Shown: piece after piece, positions 6,479 to 14,529 of the stretch | Layout of the letters: every line of letters starts with the position of its first letter | Numbering within the stretch: the stretch's first letter is position 1 | NCBI GenBank assembly: GCA_003220905.1 | Contig: QHTS01000131.1 | Coordinates: forward strand, 1 to 19,213 | DNA length: 19,213 nucleotides | Source of the DNA: Gemmatimonadota bacterium | GTDB taxonomy: Bacteria; Gemmatimonadota; Gemmatimonadetes; Gemmatimonadales; GWC2-71-9 | Direction: 5' to 3' | Notes under the pieces: generated by a model | Databases searched by the model: none | Seen by the model: the letters and a program-made list of their open reading frames with translations, nothing else | What the model was told of the DNA's origin: nothing | Made by a program: the position numbers and the translations under genes

Positions 6479-8268
6479 GCCTCGTGAGGATGGCCCCGCC
6501 GCTCGAGCAGGACGTCGACCTCACCAAGACCTACGATGCGGTGATCGTCGGCTCCGGCGCTGCCGGCGGCATGGCCGCCCACGTCCTGACTACGCACGGC
6601 CTAAAGGTGCTGATGCTCGAGGCCGGCAAGAAGCTTCCCATCGAGCAGGAGCTGCGCTCGATGCAGTGGCCGTACGATCACCCGCGCCGGGGCGACGCGC
6701 CGCCGGGATCGCACCACCTCTCGTTCAACGAGTACACCATCCGCACGCCGCCGTACGCCAAGGGCGCGGCGTTCAAGCACGTGTACTCGTACGTCGGGGG
6801 ATGGTCGGGGTCGGACTACGTCAAGAACATCCTGGTGGACGAGAAGGATCACCCCTACACCGGAACCACCTACGCCTGGGTGCGGGCGCGCTGTCTGGGA
6901 GGTAAGACCAACATCTGGGGCCGCCTGGCCCTCCGCCTCTCCGACTACGACTTCAAGGCCAAGTCGCACGACGGGTACGGCGAAGACTGGCCCATCTCCT
7001 ACGCGGACCTGGAGCCGTATTACGACAAGGTCGACCTCTACCTCGGCATCTCCGGCGTGAAGGAGAACCTGCCGCACCTGCCGGACAGCCAGTTCCAGCG
7101 TCCCTCGAAGCTCAACCTCGGCGAGGTGAAGCTGCGCGAGAGCTTGAAGAAAGCGGGACAGGTGCTGACGCCGTATCGCGCCGGCGTCACCACCGACGGC
7201 TTGAAGCACAACAAGTACCGGAGCAAGTGCTACGGCCGGGGCGCCTGCGATCGACGGCCGGGTGGGTGCGACATCCACGCCGTGTTCGATTCGCCCACCG
7301 GGCTCATCTATCCGGCGATGGACACCGGGAACCTGACGATCCGGCCCAACTCGATCGCGCACGAGGTGCTGGTCGACAAGAACACCGGCCGAGCGCGGGG
7401 GGTCGCCTTCCTCGACAGCGCGACGCGCAAGAGCTACGAAGCCAAGGCGAAGGTCGTGATCCTGGCTGCGTCCACGCTCGAATCCGCCCGTCTCCTCCTG
7501 TTGTCGCGCTCCCCGCAGCATCCGAACGGTCTCGGCAACTCGAGCGGGCATGTCGGTCACAACTTCTGCGAGCACGTGATGGGACCGGGTGTCACCGGTC
7601 TGATCAAGGAGCTCGTGGGCAAGCCACACACGCTCGATGACGGCCGCCCGGGCGGGTTCTACATCCCGCGCTTCCGGAATCTGAAAGACCGCCAGCCCGG
7701 CTTCATCCGAGGCTACGGCTACGAGGGGAACAGCGGCCATTCCATGTTCCCGGCGCACGTCTTCGATACGCCAGGTTTCGGCGGCCAGTTCAAGAAGACC
7801 GTGCGTGATCACGCCGCGGCCTTTATCAGCATGGGGGCCTTCGGCGAGGTCCTGCCTCGCTACGAGAGCTTCGTCGACCTGGATCCCGAAACGAAAGACG
7901 CTTGGGGAATCCCGGTGCTGCGCTTCCACTACCAGTTCTCGGACAACGAGCGCAAGATGGCGGAGGACATGGTTGCGACCGGGCGCGAGATGCTCGAGGC
8001 TGCGGGGATCGAGGTGGTGGGCGTCGATCGCGAGGTCCTGACTCCGGGATGGTCCATCCACGAGCTGGGCACCGCGCGGATGGGCGTCGATCCCAAGACG
8101 TCGGTGCTGAACCAGTTTCAGCAGTCGCACGACGTCCGGAACTTGTTTGTCGTGGACGGCTCGAGCCACGTCAGCGCGTCGTGTCAGAATCCCACGTGGA
8201 CCATCATGGCGCTGGCGTGGCGCTCTTGCGACCATCTGGCGGAGGAATTCAGGAAGGGGAACCTATGA
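6475..8268 (+). CDS. GMC-family FAD-dependent dehydrogenase, large subunit of a glucose/gluconate-dehydrogenase-type complex
   Basis: This 597-residue flavoprotein has the N-terminal dinucleotide motif VIVGSGAAGG (GxGxxG at 26-31), the LMLEAGKK turn after strand 2, the flavin region RARCLGGKTNIWGR (137-150) and the C-terminal GMC_oxred_C segment. The catalytic pair is His529 (HELGTARMG) and Asn572 (QNPTWTIMALA), the His/Asn type. It oxidises alcohol groups, probably of sugars, passing electrons to an acceptor other than oxygen. It has no signal peptide, but the downstream subunit carries a Tat signal, fitting the hitchhiker export known for gluconate dehydrogenase-type enzymes. Cys252, Cys258 and Cys265 form a cluster (CYGRGAC, then GGC). 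The start overlaps the GH130 stop (ATGA) and its own stop overlaps the next ATG (ATGA). Confidence 0.94.
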   Translation: MSLVRMAPPLEQDVDLTKTYDAVIVGSGAAGGMAAHVLTTHGLKVLMLEAGKKLPIEQELRSMQWPYDHPRRGDAPPGSHHLSFNEYTIRTPPYAKGAAFKHVYSYVGGWSGSDYVKNILVDEKDHPYTGTTYAWVRARCLGGKTNIWGRLALRLSDYDFKAKSHDGYGEDWPISYADLEPYYDKVDLYLGISGVKENLPHLPDSQFQRPSKLNLGEVKLRESLKKAGQVLTPYRAGVTTDGLKHNKYRSKCYGRGACDRRPGGCDIHAVFDSPTGLIYPAMDTGNLTIRPNSIAHEVLVDKNTGRARGVAFLDSATRKSYEAKAKVVILAASTLESARLLLLSRSPQHPNGLGNSSGHVGHNFCEHVMGPGVTGLIKELVGKPHTLDDGRPGGFYIPRFRNLKDRQPGFIRGYGYEGNSGHSMFPAHVFDTPGFGGQFKKTVRDHAAAFISMGAFGEVLPRYESFVDLDPETKDAWGIPVLRFHYQFSDNERKMAEDMVATGREMLEAAGIEVVGVDREVLTPGWSIHELGTARMGVDPKTSVLNQFQQSHDVRNLFVVDGSSHVSASCQNPTWTIMALAWRSCDHLAEEFRKGNL

Positions 8269-8825
8269 CGGACGCGCCCAAACACTTGGAGTCACTCTCG
8301 CGCCGCGAGATGATCGCAGCCACCGCGGCGGCGCTGGTCACTCCATTGCTGCAGGCCGGGGCGGTCACGACGCCGCCCGCGGTGGGCGTCCCGGGCAAGT
8401 TCCTGACGGCGGTGGAGTACGCGCTGCTGGATGAGCTCACCGAGCTGATCATCCCCGCCGACGAGCATTCACCAGGGGCGCGCGCCGCCGGCGTGGCCGG
8501 CTACATCGACGGCCGTCTGGCGGAATCGCTCGAGCCCGACTGGCAGGCGCAATGGCGCTCCGGGCTGCAGGCGGTGGAGGGACTCTCCCGTGAGCTCAAC
8601 GGGAAGCCGTTCCTCGAGGCCACGCCGGACCAACGGGTCGCGGTCCTCATCCGCATGGCGGCCGGCGAGCAAGACCCGAAGACGGCGCCGGAGCGTTTCT
8701 TCCGGGAGCTCAAGGGGTGGACCGCGCGCGGCTACTATACCTCCAAGATCGGTATCCACCTCGACCAGGAATACAAGGGAAACGTGTACCAGCGCGGGGA
8801 ATTCGCCGGGTACGATGCGAAGTGA
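8265..8825 (+). CDS. Gluconate 2-dehydrogenase subunit 3-like protein with Tat signal
   Basis: The ATG at 8265 overlaps the GMC stop by four bases and is preceded by AGGAAGGGG (8251-8259); longer in-frame openings upstream lie inside the GMC gene and are rejected. The 186-residue product begins with a twin-arginine signal (SLSRREMIAATAAALVTPLL) and continues as the gluconate_2-dh3 domain: LTAVEYALLDELTELIIPAD (about 46-65), then HSPGARAAGVAGYIDG and a C-terminal FFRELKGWTARGYYTSKIG. In characterised complexes this small subunit chaperones and exports the large FAD subunit. The third subunit of those complexes, a c-type cytochrome, is missing here: no CxxCH motif is seen in this operon. The family call is secure. 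Confidence 0.92.
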   Translation: MTDAPKHLESLSRREMIAATAAALVTPLLQAGAVTTPPAVGVPGKFLTAVEYALLDELTELIIPADEHSPGARAAGVAGYIDGRLAESLEPDWQAQWRSGLQAVEGLSRELNGKPFLEATPDQRVAVLIRMAAGEQDPKTAPERFFRELKGWTARGYYTSKIGIHLDQEYKGNVYQRGEFAGYDAK

Positions 8826-8894
8826 ATCGCGGCCCCAAGCGCCATGACCCGGAGCACCGATGATCGGTCTCGCGGCTGATGAGCATGAGCCAGG

Positions 8895-9329
8895 GTGCCG
8901 GGACGCGTCGAGGCCTTCAGTGACGGGGTGTTTGCGATCGCGATCACACTGCTCATCCTCGAGATCCGCGTCCCGCACGCCGCCGCAGACCAGAGTCTCT
9001 GGGGGGTCTGGTGGCTCTCTGGCCGTCCTACGTTGCGTTTGCTCTCCGTTTCCTCGTCATCCTCATCATACTGTGGGACGTTCGTGATCAACGGCATCGC
9101 CTGGAACCTGCTGTTCACCCCGATGGTGCGGGGCCGTCTGCTGCGCCCGGAGATCGGCGGCGAGACCATCGCCCACATCCGACGCGCGTACGTGTTCGGC
9201 CCCGTCGTGTACGCCGTCTCCACCGTCGTGGCCCTGTTCCCGCCCGTGCTCGGCCTGGTTCTGAACGCCTCGCTATGGCTCGTGTGGATCCGGTTGTGTT
9301 ACCACACGACTCGCGAGGCCGCGCTCTAG
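8895..9329 (+). pseudogene. TMEM175-family potassium channel gene, frameshifted and internally deleted
   Basis: The signature of TMEM175 (DUF1211) channels is present at RVEAFSDGVFAIAITLLILE, where FSDG marks the first pore helix, in the frame starting at the GTG 8895. After SLWG near base 9005 the family sequence continues in another frame (VALWPSYVAFALRFLVILII, bases 9011-9070). It then returns to the first frame at about 9072 (GTFVINGIAWNLL) and runs through YVFGPVVYAVSTVVAL to the stop. Between those two points the family normally has roughly 55-60 more residues, including a transmembrane helix and the WVNHH-type loop; these are absent here. The gene is therefore broken by an indel and by a block deletion. 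The initiation region is also unclear: an ATG at 8885 opens a frame that stops at once. Not expected to make a channel. Confidence 0.75.
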
Positions 9330-9346
9330 GAAAGAGTTGCGACGTC

Positions 9347-9360
9347 GCGGCTTCGGCCGC
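9347..9360 (+). other. Small GC hairpin with TTCG loop
   Basis: A perfect 5-base-pair stem GCGGC/GCCGC closes a TTCG tetraloop between the broken TMEM175 gene and the next gene. UUCG loops are unusually stable in RNA. No T-run follows, so it does not look like a standard intrinsic terminator; it could be chance in GC-rich DNA. Confidence 0.25.
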
Positions 9361-9413
9361 AGCTTGAGACCCGGACTACTCCGTCCAGTTCCAAGACGCC
9401 TAAGGAGGATGAG

Positions 9414-9905
9414 ATGCGTACACGTTTCCTCGTGCTCGGACTGACGCTCCTGGGCGCGCAGGTGCTCGCGGCACAGACCAAGCTGTCTGGTGCCGGAACC
9501 TGCGCCAAGCCCGACGTCACCCACACGATCCCCATCGGAGATCGCCCCAATCATGCTTTCACGATCAGCAAAACCACATGCCGATGGACCAAGCCGTTTG
9601 CGATCGCGGGGCTGCGGTCCAAGGGGGGCACGGGTGTGCAATCCGACGAGCTGAGCGACACCACCTCGCAGTTCCACGGCTACTTCCTGGACACGATGTC
9701 CGACGGCAACGAGGCTCACTATCGCTACGTGGGGACGACAGCGTTGAAGGGCGGAGCGCCTCAGAGCGCAACGTGGAACTGGCTGTTCGTGGGTGGTACG
9801 GGGAAGCTACAGGGCCTCCGAGGAAGCGGGTCGTGCAGGGGAACGTGGATTGCCGGTGGCGTCAGCGCCTGGGAGTGCAGCGGCTCCTATCAGCTTCCGA
9901 AGTAA
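9414..9905 (+). CDS. Secreted four-cysteine protein, possibly a dirigent/AOC-like beta-barrel
   Basis: AAGGAGG (9401-9407) gives a strong ribosome-binding site for the ATG at 9414. The 163-residue product has a clear Sec signal (FLVLGLTLLGAQVLA, cut near residue 20). The mature domain is all-beta in character, with four cysteines (30, 56, 141, 155) able to form two disulfides. The C-terminal pattern TWNWLFVGGTGKLQGLRG, then GSCRGTW and WECSGSY resembles the 'GGTGKFxGIxGxGxxxGxxxxxxxxxxxxGxY' strand repeat of periplasmic allene-oxide-cyclase/dirigent-like barrels. That likeness is an impression from the motif only. No function is known. It ends only 21 bases before the convergent isomerase-like gene. 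Confidence 0.8.
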   Translation: MRTRFLVLGLTLLGAQVLAAQTKLSGAGTCAKPDVTHTIPIGDRPNHAFTISKTTCRWTKPFAIAGLRSKGGTGVQSDELSDTTSQFHGYFLDTMSDGNEAHYRYVGTTALKGGAPQSATWNWLFVGGTGKLQGLRGSGSCRGTWIAGGVSAWECSGSYQLPK

Positions 9906-9926
9906 CCGTCAGCAACGGGCCATGCC

Positions 9927-10766
9927 CTAGAACTCCAGCGTCTTCAGAAACGCGTAGTTCCGGCGCGCGCTGTCGAGGGGATGCTCGACGCCCTCCTGCT
10001 CGACGTAGCAAGGCTTGTGATCGATGTCGGGAATGCCCGCCAGCAGGCGCCGGAAATCGAGCGTTCCGGTGCCGAGCTCAGTGTCTCGCGAGCGGTCCTT
10101 CACGACGTCCTTCAGATGGAAGCTCCAGTAGCGGTCGCGGTACCGCTCGAGATAGGCGAACGGATCGCCGCGCCCCATGACCATGTTGCCGACGTCGAGC
10201 TGGTGGCGGACCACGCTCGGGTCCGTTCTCTCCACGAACAGATCGTACGGCACGGTGCCGTCGATCGGCGTCATGTGATCGGCTTCGTTGTGGAAGGCGA
10301 GCCAGATGCCGGCGCGCCGCGCCGCCGCACCGGCGGCGTTGAAGCGGTCGGCCCATTCCCGCCAATCGTCGAGCGAGCGGGCCGTGTCCGGCGTGAAGCT
10401 CGGCACGATGAGGTATTCGTGACCGAGCCGCTGGGCGATGGCGAGGCTTCGCTCCCACCCGACAAGCACGACGGTGGGCGAGACGTGCGCCGAGGGCGCG
10501 CGCAGTCCTTCGCGATCGAGGGCCGCCCGGACTTGCTCGGTGGTGCGGCCGAAATTACCAAAAGACCAGAGCAGCTCGACATCCGTGTACCCCATGGCGC
10601 GCACGGCGGCGAGGGTGCGCTCGGGGTCCCTGCCCATCGCGTCCCGGACCGAATAGAGCTCGAGCCCGATACGGTTGAGGCGGCGAGGGGAGCGCACGAC
10701 GCGGGACGCCCACGGTCCGGTCGCGAGCGAGGCGCCGAGGGCGTGGACGAACGCTCGCCGGTGCAC
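9927..10766 (-). CDS. Exported sugar phosphate isomerase/epimerase-like TIM barrel (AP endonuclease 2 family)
   Basis: This 279-residue protein begins at a GTG (10766) with HRRAFVHALGASLATG, a twin-arginine-like signal, so it is probably exported. The rest is a xylose-isomerase-like barrel: IGLELYSVRD (33-42), GYTDVELLWSFGNF (59-72), WLAFHNEADHM (155-165), HQLDVGNMVMG (188-198), YWSFHLKDV (213-221) and CYVEQEG (253-259). The expected metal ligands are in place: Glu161 region, Asp191, His217 and Glu256/Glu258. Related proteins act on keto-sugars, inositols or unidentified sugar acids; the substrate cannot be read from sequence. The gene follows the truncated quinoprotein by 43 bases on the same strand and is probably co-transcribed with it. 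Confidence 0.9.
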   Translation of the reverse strand: MHRRAFVHALGASLATGPWASRVVRSPRRLNRIGLELYSVRDAMGRDPERTLAAVRAMGYTDVELLWSFGNFGRTTEQVRAALDREGLRAPSAHVSPTVVLVGWERSLAIAQRLGHEYLIVPSFTPDTARSLDDWREWADRFNAAGAAARRAGIWLAFHNEADHMTPIDGTVPYDLFVERTDPSVVRHQLDVGNMVMGRGDPFAYLERYRDRYWSFHLKDVVKDRSRDTELGTGTLDFRRLLAGIPDIDHKPCYVEQEGVEHPLDSARRNYAFLKTLEF

Positions 10767-10809
10767 GCCTCAAAGTGAGATGCACGCGGCGCCTTGGCAA
10801 GACGTGCAG

Positions 10810-11607
10810 TCAGGGCTCGTCGAGTGCGAAGGCGACGTAGGTCGCGGGTGCCGGGGCTCTCGACTTGCCGCTGCTCGTGGCGATCACGACGAATTGCCGG
10901 CCATCGACTTCGTAGGTCGCCGGCGTGGCGTTCCCGGCCGCCGGGAGCGTCGTCTCCCACAGCAGTGCCCCCGTGGACTTGTCGAACGCCCGGAACTTGC
11001 CGTCGCCCGGCGGCGTCGGGAGGCTCTCCGCCGTCCGGCTGCCGATGATGAGCAGGTTCTTATAGACGATCCCGGGTGTCCCGAGCGATACCATCAGCTT
11101 CTCGCCGGGCCGGAGGCCGTCCCGCATGTCGACACGGCCGCCGTCGCCGAATGCCGCGATGGGGCGTCCCGTCGTGGCGTCCAACGCATAGAGGAACTGC
11201 TGCACCGCGACGAAGATCCGCTGGTCTTGGCCGTCGCCCCAGTGGACGACACCGCGTGTGCGACCACCCCCGCCGCGCACCTTGCGCCCGTTGTACGGGT
11301 CGAAGCGCCACAACAGCTCGCCGGTGGCGGCGTTGAGGGCCACGGTGTTGAGGCTCACCGTCGTAGCGTACAAGACCCCCTTCACCACGATGGGATTGAC
11401 CTCCAGCTCGGAACTCTGGATCCCGTCGCTGGCGTCGAACGTCCACGCCACCTTGAGACGCTTGACGTTCTGGCGCTTGATCTGCTGGAGGGACGAGTAC
11501 CTCATGCTCTCGGGTCCCCCACCGTACACCGGCCACTCCACGGGCGTCGGGGATTGTGCCGGCAGCGTCGCTGCGGCGAAGAGGAGGAGGGAGTACTCGA
11601 CTCGCAT
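10810..11607 (-). CDS. Internally deleted PQQ-dependent dehydrogenase-like quinoprotein (remnant in open frame)
   Basis: The 265-residue product has a signal peptide (to about AQ18) and the N-terminal blades of a membrane- or periplasm-type quinoprotein glucose/alcohol dehydrogenase: VEWPVYGGGPESMRYSSL (23-40), VKRLKVAWTFDAS (48-60), ALNAATGELLWRFDP (90-104), ALDATTGRPIAAFG (141-154). At residues 200-208 (PPGDGKFRAFD, near bases 11000-11010) the sequence jumps directly to the family's last blade: TGALLWETTLPAAGNATPATY, then YVAFAL. Full-length relatives have about 300 or more residues in between, with most PQQ and metal ligands and often a haem site. The frame stays open, but no catalysis is expected. 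Start: ATG with AAAGGG upstream, 12 bases after the ppc stop. Confidence 0.8.
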   Translation of the reverse strand: MRVEYSLLLFAAATLPAQSPTPVEWPVYGGGPESMRYSSLQQIKRQNVKRLKVAWTFDASDGIQSSELEVNPIVVKGVLYATTVSLNTVALNAATGELLWRFDPYNGRKVRGGGGRTRGVVHWGDGQDQRIFVAVQQFLYALDATTGRPIAAFGDGGRVDMRDGLRPGEKLMVSLGTPGIVYKNLLIIGSRTAESLPTPPGDGKFRAFDKSTGALLWETTLPAAGNATPATYEVDGRQFVVIATSSGKSRAPAPATYVAFALDEP

Positions 11608-11619
11608 GGCGGGCCCTTT

Positions 11620-14385
11620 CTAGCCGGTGTTGCGGAGCCCCTGCGCGATGCCGTTCAGCGTGGAGGCCAAGCCGGCGGTGACCGACGCCGGCGTTGGGTC
11701 GCCAGAGGCCCCGGACGTGCCGGGGGCAGCGGCACGCTTGCGCTGCAACAAGGTCACCTGGAGCAGCGACAGCGGATCCACGTAGGGGTTCCGGAGCCCG
11801 ATCGCCGTCTGGAGCATGGGATTGTCGCGCATCAGGTAATCGCTCTCTCGGATGCGAAGCAGCGCGGCGATCGTGCGGCGGAACTCGTTTTCCAAGTGGT
11901 CGAAGAGCGCGAGGTCACCGCCTAGCTCTCGCACGTACATCCGGGCGATGGCGAGGTCCGCCTTGGCGCACACCATCTCTACCTTGGCGAGGAGGTCGTC
12001 GAAGAACGGCCAGGCCTCAGCCATGCGACGCAACAGCGCGAGCCCACCGGGCTCGCTGCCGACGGCCTCGAGCGCGGTGCCCACCCCCAACCATCCCGGG
12101 AGCATGAGTCGCGTCTGGGTCCACCCGAACACCCAGGGAATCGCCCGCATCCCCTCCATCGTTTCTTCACCCGGTGCGCGGTAGGCCGGCCGCGACCCGA
12201 AGCGCACGTCGGCGAGCTCCCGGACGGGAGTCGTGTCGAGGAAGAGCCTGAACAAATCCCCACTGCCGTAGACCAGCGTGCGGTAGGGAGGCAACGCCTC
12301 CGCCGCCAGGCGATCCATGACTTCCCGGAACCGCGCTTCCTCGCCGGGCTCGAGGCCGTTGCGCCAGTCCTCAAACCGATGCAACAAGACGCCGCTGAGC
12401 ATCAGCTCGAGGCTGCGCTCGGCAACGGACAGGAGGCCGAAGTTCTGGGAGACGATCTCACCCTGCTCGGTGATCTTGATTCCCCCTTGCACGGTGCCCG
12501 GGGGAAGCGCGGTGAGCGCCCGCGCCACCGGTGAGCCCCCGCCGCGGCCCACGGTGCCACCGCGGCCGTGGAACAGCGTCCACCGAACCCCGGCGTCGGC
12601 ACAGGCCCGCGCGACGTCCTCCTGCACGCGGTAGAGGGCCCACGCCGAGGGGAGGAGTCCCGCGTCTTTGGCGGAGTCGGAGTAGCCCAGCATCACCTCT
12701 TGGTGCCGCCCGCGGGCGCCGAGGTGCCGCTGCCACATCGGGTCGCCGAGCAGCGACCGCACGACCAGCGGCGCCTGCTCGAGATCTTCCAGGGTCTCGA
12801 ACAGCGGCACGATGTCGAGGCGGGAGAGCGCGGGCTCGCGTGACAGATCCACGAGCCCTCCTTCACGGGCCAGCAGCAGCACGCGCAGCAGGTCCTCGGC
12901 GGACCGCGTGCGCGAGACAATGTAGGTCGAGGCCGCGGCCACGCCGATCTCGTCCTGGATCGCTCGCATGACCCGGAACACCTGCAGCGTCCCATCGGTC
13001 GGCGCCGCGAGGGCGGCGTGCGGCGTGTGCAGTGGACGCCGACCTGCCAACTCCCGCCGGATCGCCGCGCCGTCCAGACGCCCGAGTCCGACGCTCGCCG
13101 CGAGGTCGTCGAGCGCCCGGGTGTGGACGGCAGCGTCCTCCCGCACATCCAGGCGGTACCCGTGGAAGCCGTGGGCGCGTACCTGGGCCAGGAGCGGCTC
13201 CACCAGGGCACGCCTTGCGTGCGCCGCACCTGCGGCATCCAGGCTGTCTGCAACCAGCCTCAGGTCGCGCTCCAGCTCCCCCGGAGAGGCGTACCCCGGG
13301 GGATCGGCCTCGACCCGGGCCCGCATGAAGCTCACCTTGAGACGCAGCGGCTCGTCGGCGTTGCGGCGGCGATTCTCCTCCCACACACCCGGCAGCTCCT
13401 GGCGGTCCCGCTCGAGCGAGGCGCGCAGCTCGGGGGAGACCGCTGCGAGCCGCTCGGAAACAGAGAGCCGCGCCGTGAGGTCCGCCAGCGCCCGCGCGTA
13501 ATGGCCGAGCACCGCGCGGCGGGCGCTGCGCGCGGCAGCGAGCGTGATCTCCGCGGTGACGAACGGGTTGCCGTCCCGGTCGCCCCCGACCCAGCTCCCC
13601 ATGGTAAGCGGGGTCACCGCGGCGAGCCCGCTGCCGAACTCGTCCTCGAATGCCTGGACGAGGCGCTCGCGCACCCGCGACGCGGCGTCGAGGAGGCGGT
13701 CCTCCAGATACCAGAGGGCATTCGACACTTCGTCCATGACCGTCGGGCGGTCGCGCCGCACCTCCTCGGTGAGCCAGAGGAGCTCCACCTCGCCCTCGAG
13801 ACGCCCCTCGATGGCGCGGCGCTGGGGCTCCGGCGCGCCGTCCCGCGCCAGGAGACCCTCCGCCAGACGCGCCTGGAGGTCGAGAATCGTGCGTCGGGCG
13901 GACTCGGTGGGATGCGCGGTGAGGACCGGTCGGACGTCGAGCGTCAGCAAGGCGTGCGTGACCTCCTCGGCTCCCCGGCCGGCCTCACGCAGGCGTCGCA
14001 GCGACCAGCGCACCGATCCGCGCTGCGCGGCGGCCAGGTCGTCCTGGCGCGACCGTCGGACCCGATGAGCCTGTTCCGCGGCGTTGATAAGAATGAAAAA
14101 CACCGTAAAGGCACGTGCCGTGAGACGCGCCGTCTCCAGTGGTAGGGATCGGGTCCGCGCGAGCAGTGTGTCCAGGTCCGGCGCGCCCGGGACGCCGAGC
14201 CGTCGGGCGCGGCAGGCCCGGCGCAACTCCTCGACCGCCCGGAATGTGTCTTCACCTGCCAGGCGGCCGACGACACGGCCCAGCGTTGCGGCAAGCCAAC
14301 GCACGTCCTGGCGGAGCTGCGCGTCCTGCGGCCGCGCTACGGGCGGCGGAAGCGGAACGGTCGCAGCAACGTGGGCGGTCGTCAT
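11620..14385 (-). CDS. ppc: Phosphoenolpyruvate carboxylase
   Basis: This 921-residue enzyme adds bicarbonate to phosphoenolpyruvate to give oxaloacetate, replenishing the TCA cycle; it is cytosolic and normally a tetramer. All diagnostic motifs are present: VLTAHPTES with catalytic His158, GSWVGGDRDGNP (263-274), GYRLDVRED (409-417), MLGYSDSAKDAG (565-576, Lys573), the glycine-rich loop FHGRGGTVGRGGG (605-617) and the C-terminal GLRNTG end that closes the active site. The length matches the family and no frameshift is seen. The ATG at 14385 is used; no strong ribosome-binding site is visible. It heads a minus-strand run with the quinoprotein remnant and the isomerase-like gene, and is divergent from the kelch remnant across 144 bases. 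Confidence 0.98.
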   Translation of the reverse strand: MTTAHVAATVPLPPPVARPQDAQLRQDVRWLAATLGRVVGRLAGEDTFRAVEELRRACRARRLGVPGAPDLDTLLARTRSLPLETARLTARAFTVFFILINAAEQAHRVRRSRQDDLAAAQRGSVRWSLRRLREAGRGAEEVTHALLTLDVRPVLTAHPTESARRTILDLQARLAEGLLARDGAPEPQRRAIEGRLEGEVELLWLTEEVRRDRPTVMDEVSNALWYLEDRLLDAASRVRERLVQAFEDEFGSGLAAVTPLTMGSWVGGDRDGNPFVTAEITLAAARSARRAVLGHYARALADLTARLSVSERLAAVSPELRASLERDRQELPGVWEENRRRNADEPLRLKVSFMRARVEADPPGYASPGELERDLRLVADSLDAAGAAHARRALVEPLLAQVRAHGFHGYRLDVREDAAVHTRALDDLAASVGLGRLDGAAIRRELAGRRPLHTPHAALAAPTDGTLQVFRVMRAIQDEIGVAAASTYIVSRTRSAEDLLRVLLLAREGGLVDLSREPALSRLDIVPLFETLEDLEQAPLVVRSLLGDPMWQRHLGARGRHQEVMLGYSDSAKDAGLLPSAWALYRVQEDVARACADAGVRWTLFHGRGGTVGRGGGSPVARALTALPPGTVQGGIKITEQGEIVSQNFGLLSVAERSLELMLSGVLLHRFEDWRNGLEPGEEARFREVMDRLAAEALPPYRTLVYGSGDLFRLFLDTTPVRELADVRFGSRPAYRAPGEETMEGMRAIPWVFGWTQTRLMLPGWLGVGTALEAVGSEPGGLALLRRMAEAWPFFDDLLAKVEMVCAKADLAIARMYVRELGGDLALFDHLENEFRRTIAALLRIRESDYLMRDNPMLQTAIGLRNPYVDPLSLLQVTLLQRKRAAAPGTSGASGDPTPASVTAGLASTLNGIAQGLRNTG

Positions 14386-14529
14386 CGCAGTGATCGTGTC
14401 GCATGATCGCGGGGACCGCGGAACGGCGCAAGGCGACGCGGGGGGAGCCGCTCTACGGCGTCACGAGCCTTGCGCCCGTGCGCGCGCTAGATTTGCGGCT
14501 GGTCGCTCCACACCGTCCCCGGAGGGGCT
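14386..14529. promoter_or_regulatory. Divergent intergenic region between ppc and the kelch remnant
   Basis: These 144 bases separate two divergent genes and must hold any ppc promoter. I see no clear consensus -35/-10 boxes or long palindrome. GGAGGGG at 14521-14527 is the ribosome-binding site for the TTG start at 14530. The assignment rests on gene orientation only. Confidence 0.4.

Noticed and set aside
6601..8235. 544-codon minus-strand open frame opposite the GMC gene
   Set aside because: Antisense shadow of a gene with complete FAD and catalytic motifs; its own translation has no domain pattern.
8265..8825. Haem-binding CxxCH site in the gluconate-dehydrogenase-like genes
   Set aside because: No CxxCH is present in either protein; the GMC cysteines are spaced differently.
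10675..11925. 416-codon plus-strand open frame opposite the isomerase, quinoprotein and ppc end
   Set aside because: Spans three minus-strand genes and shows only reverse-complement composition bias.
13018..14145. 375-codon plus-strand open frame opposite ppc
   Set aside because: Opposite the most strongly conserved gene in the window, with no motifs of its own.
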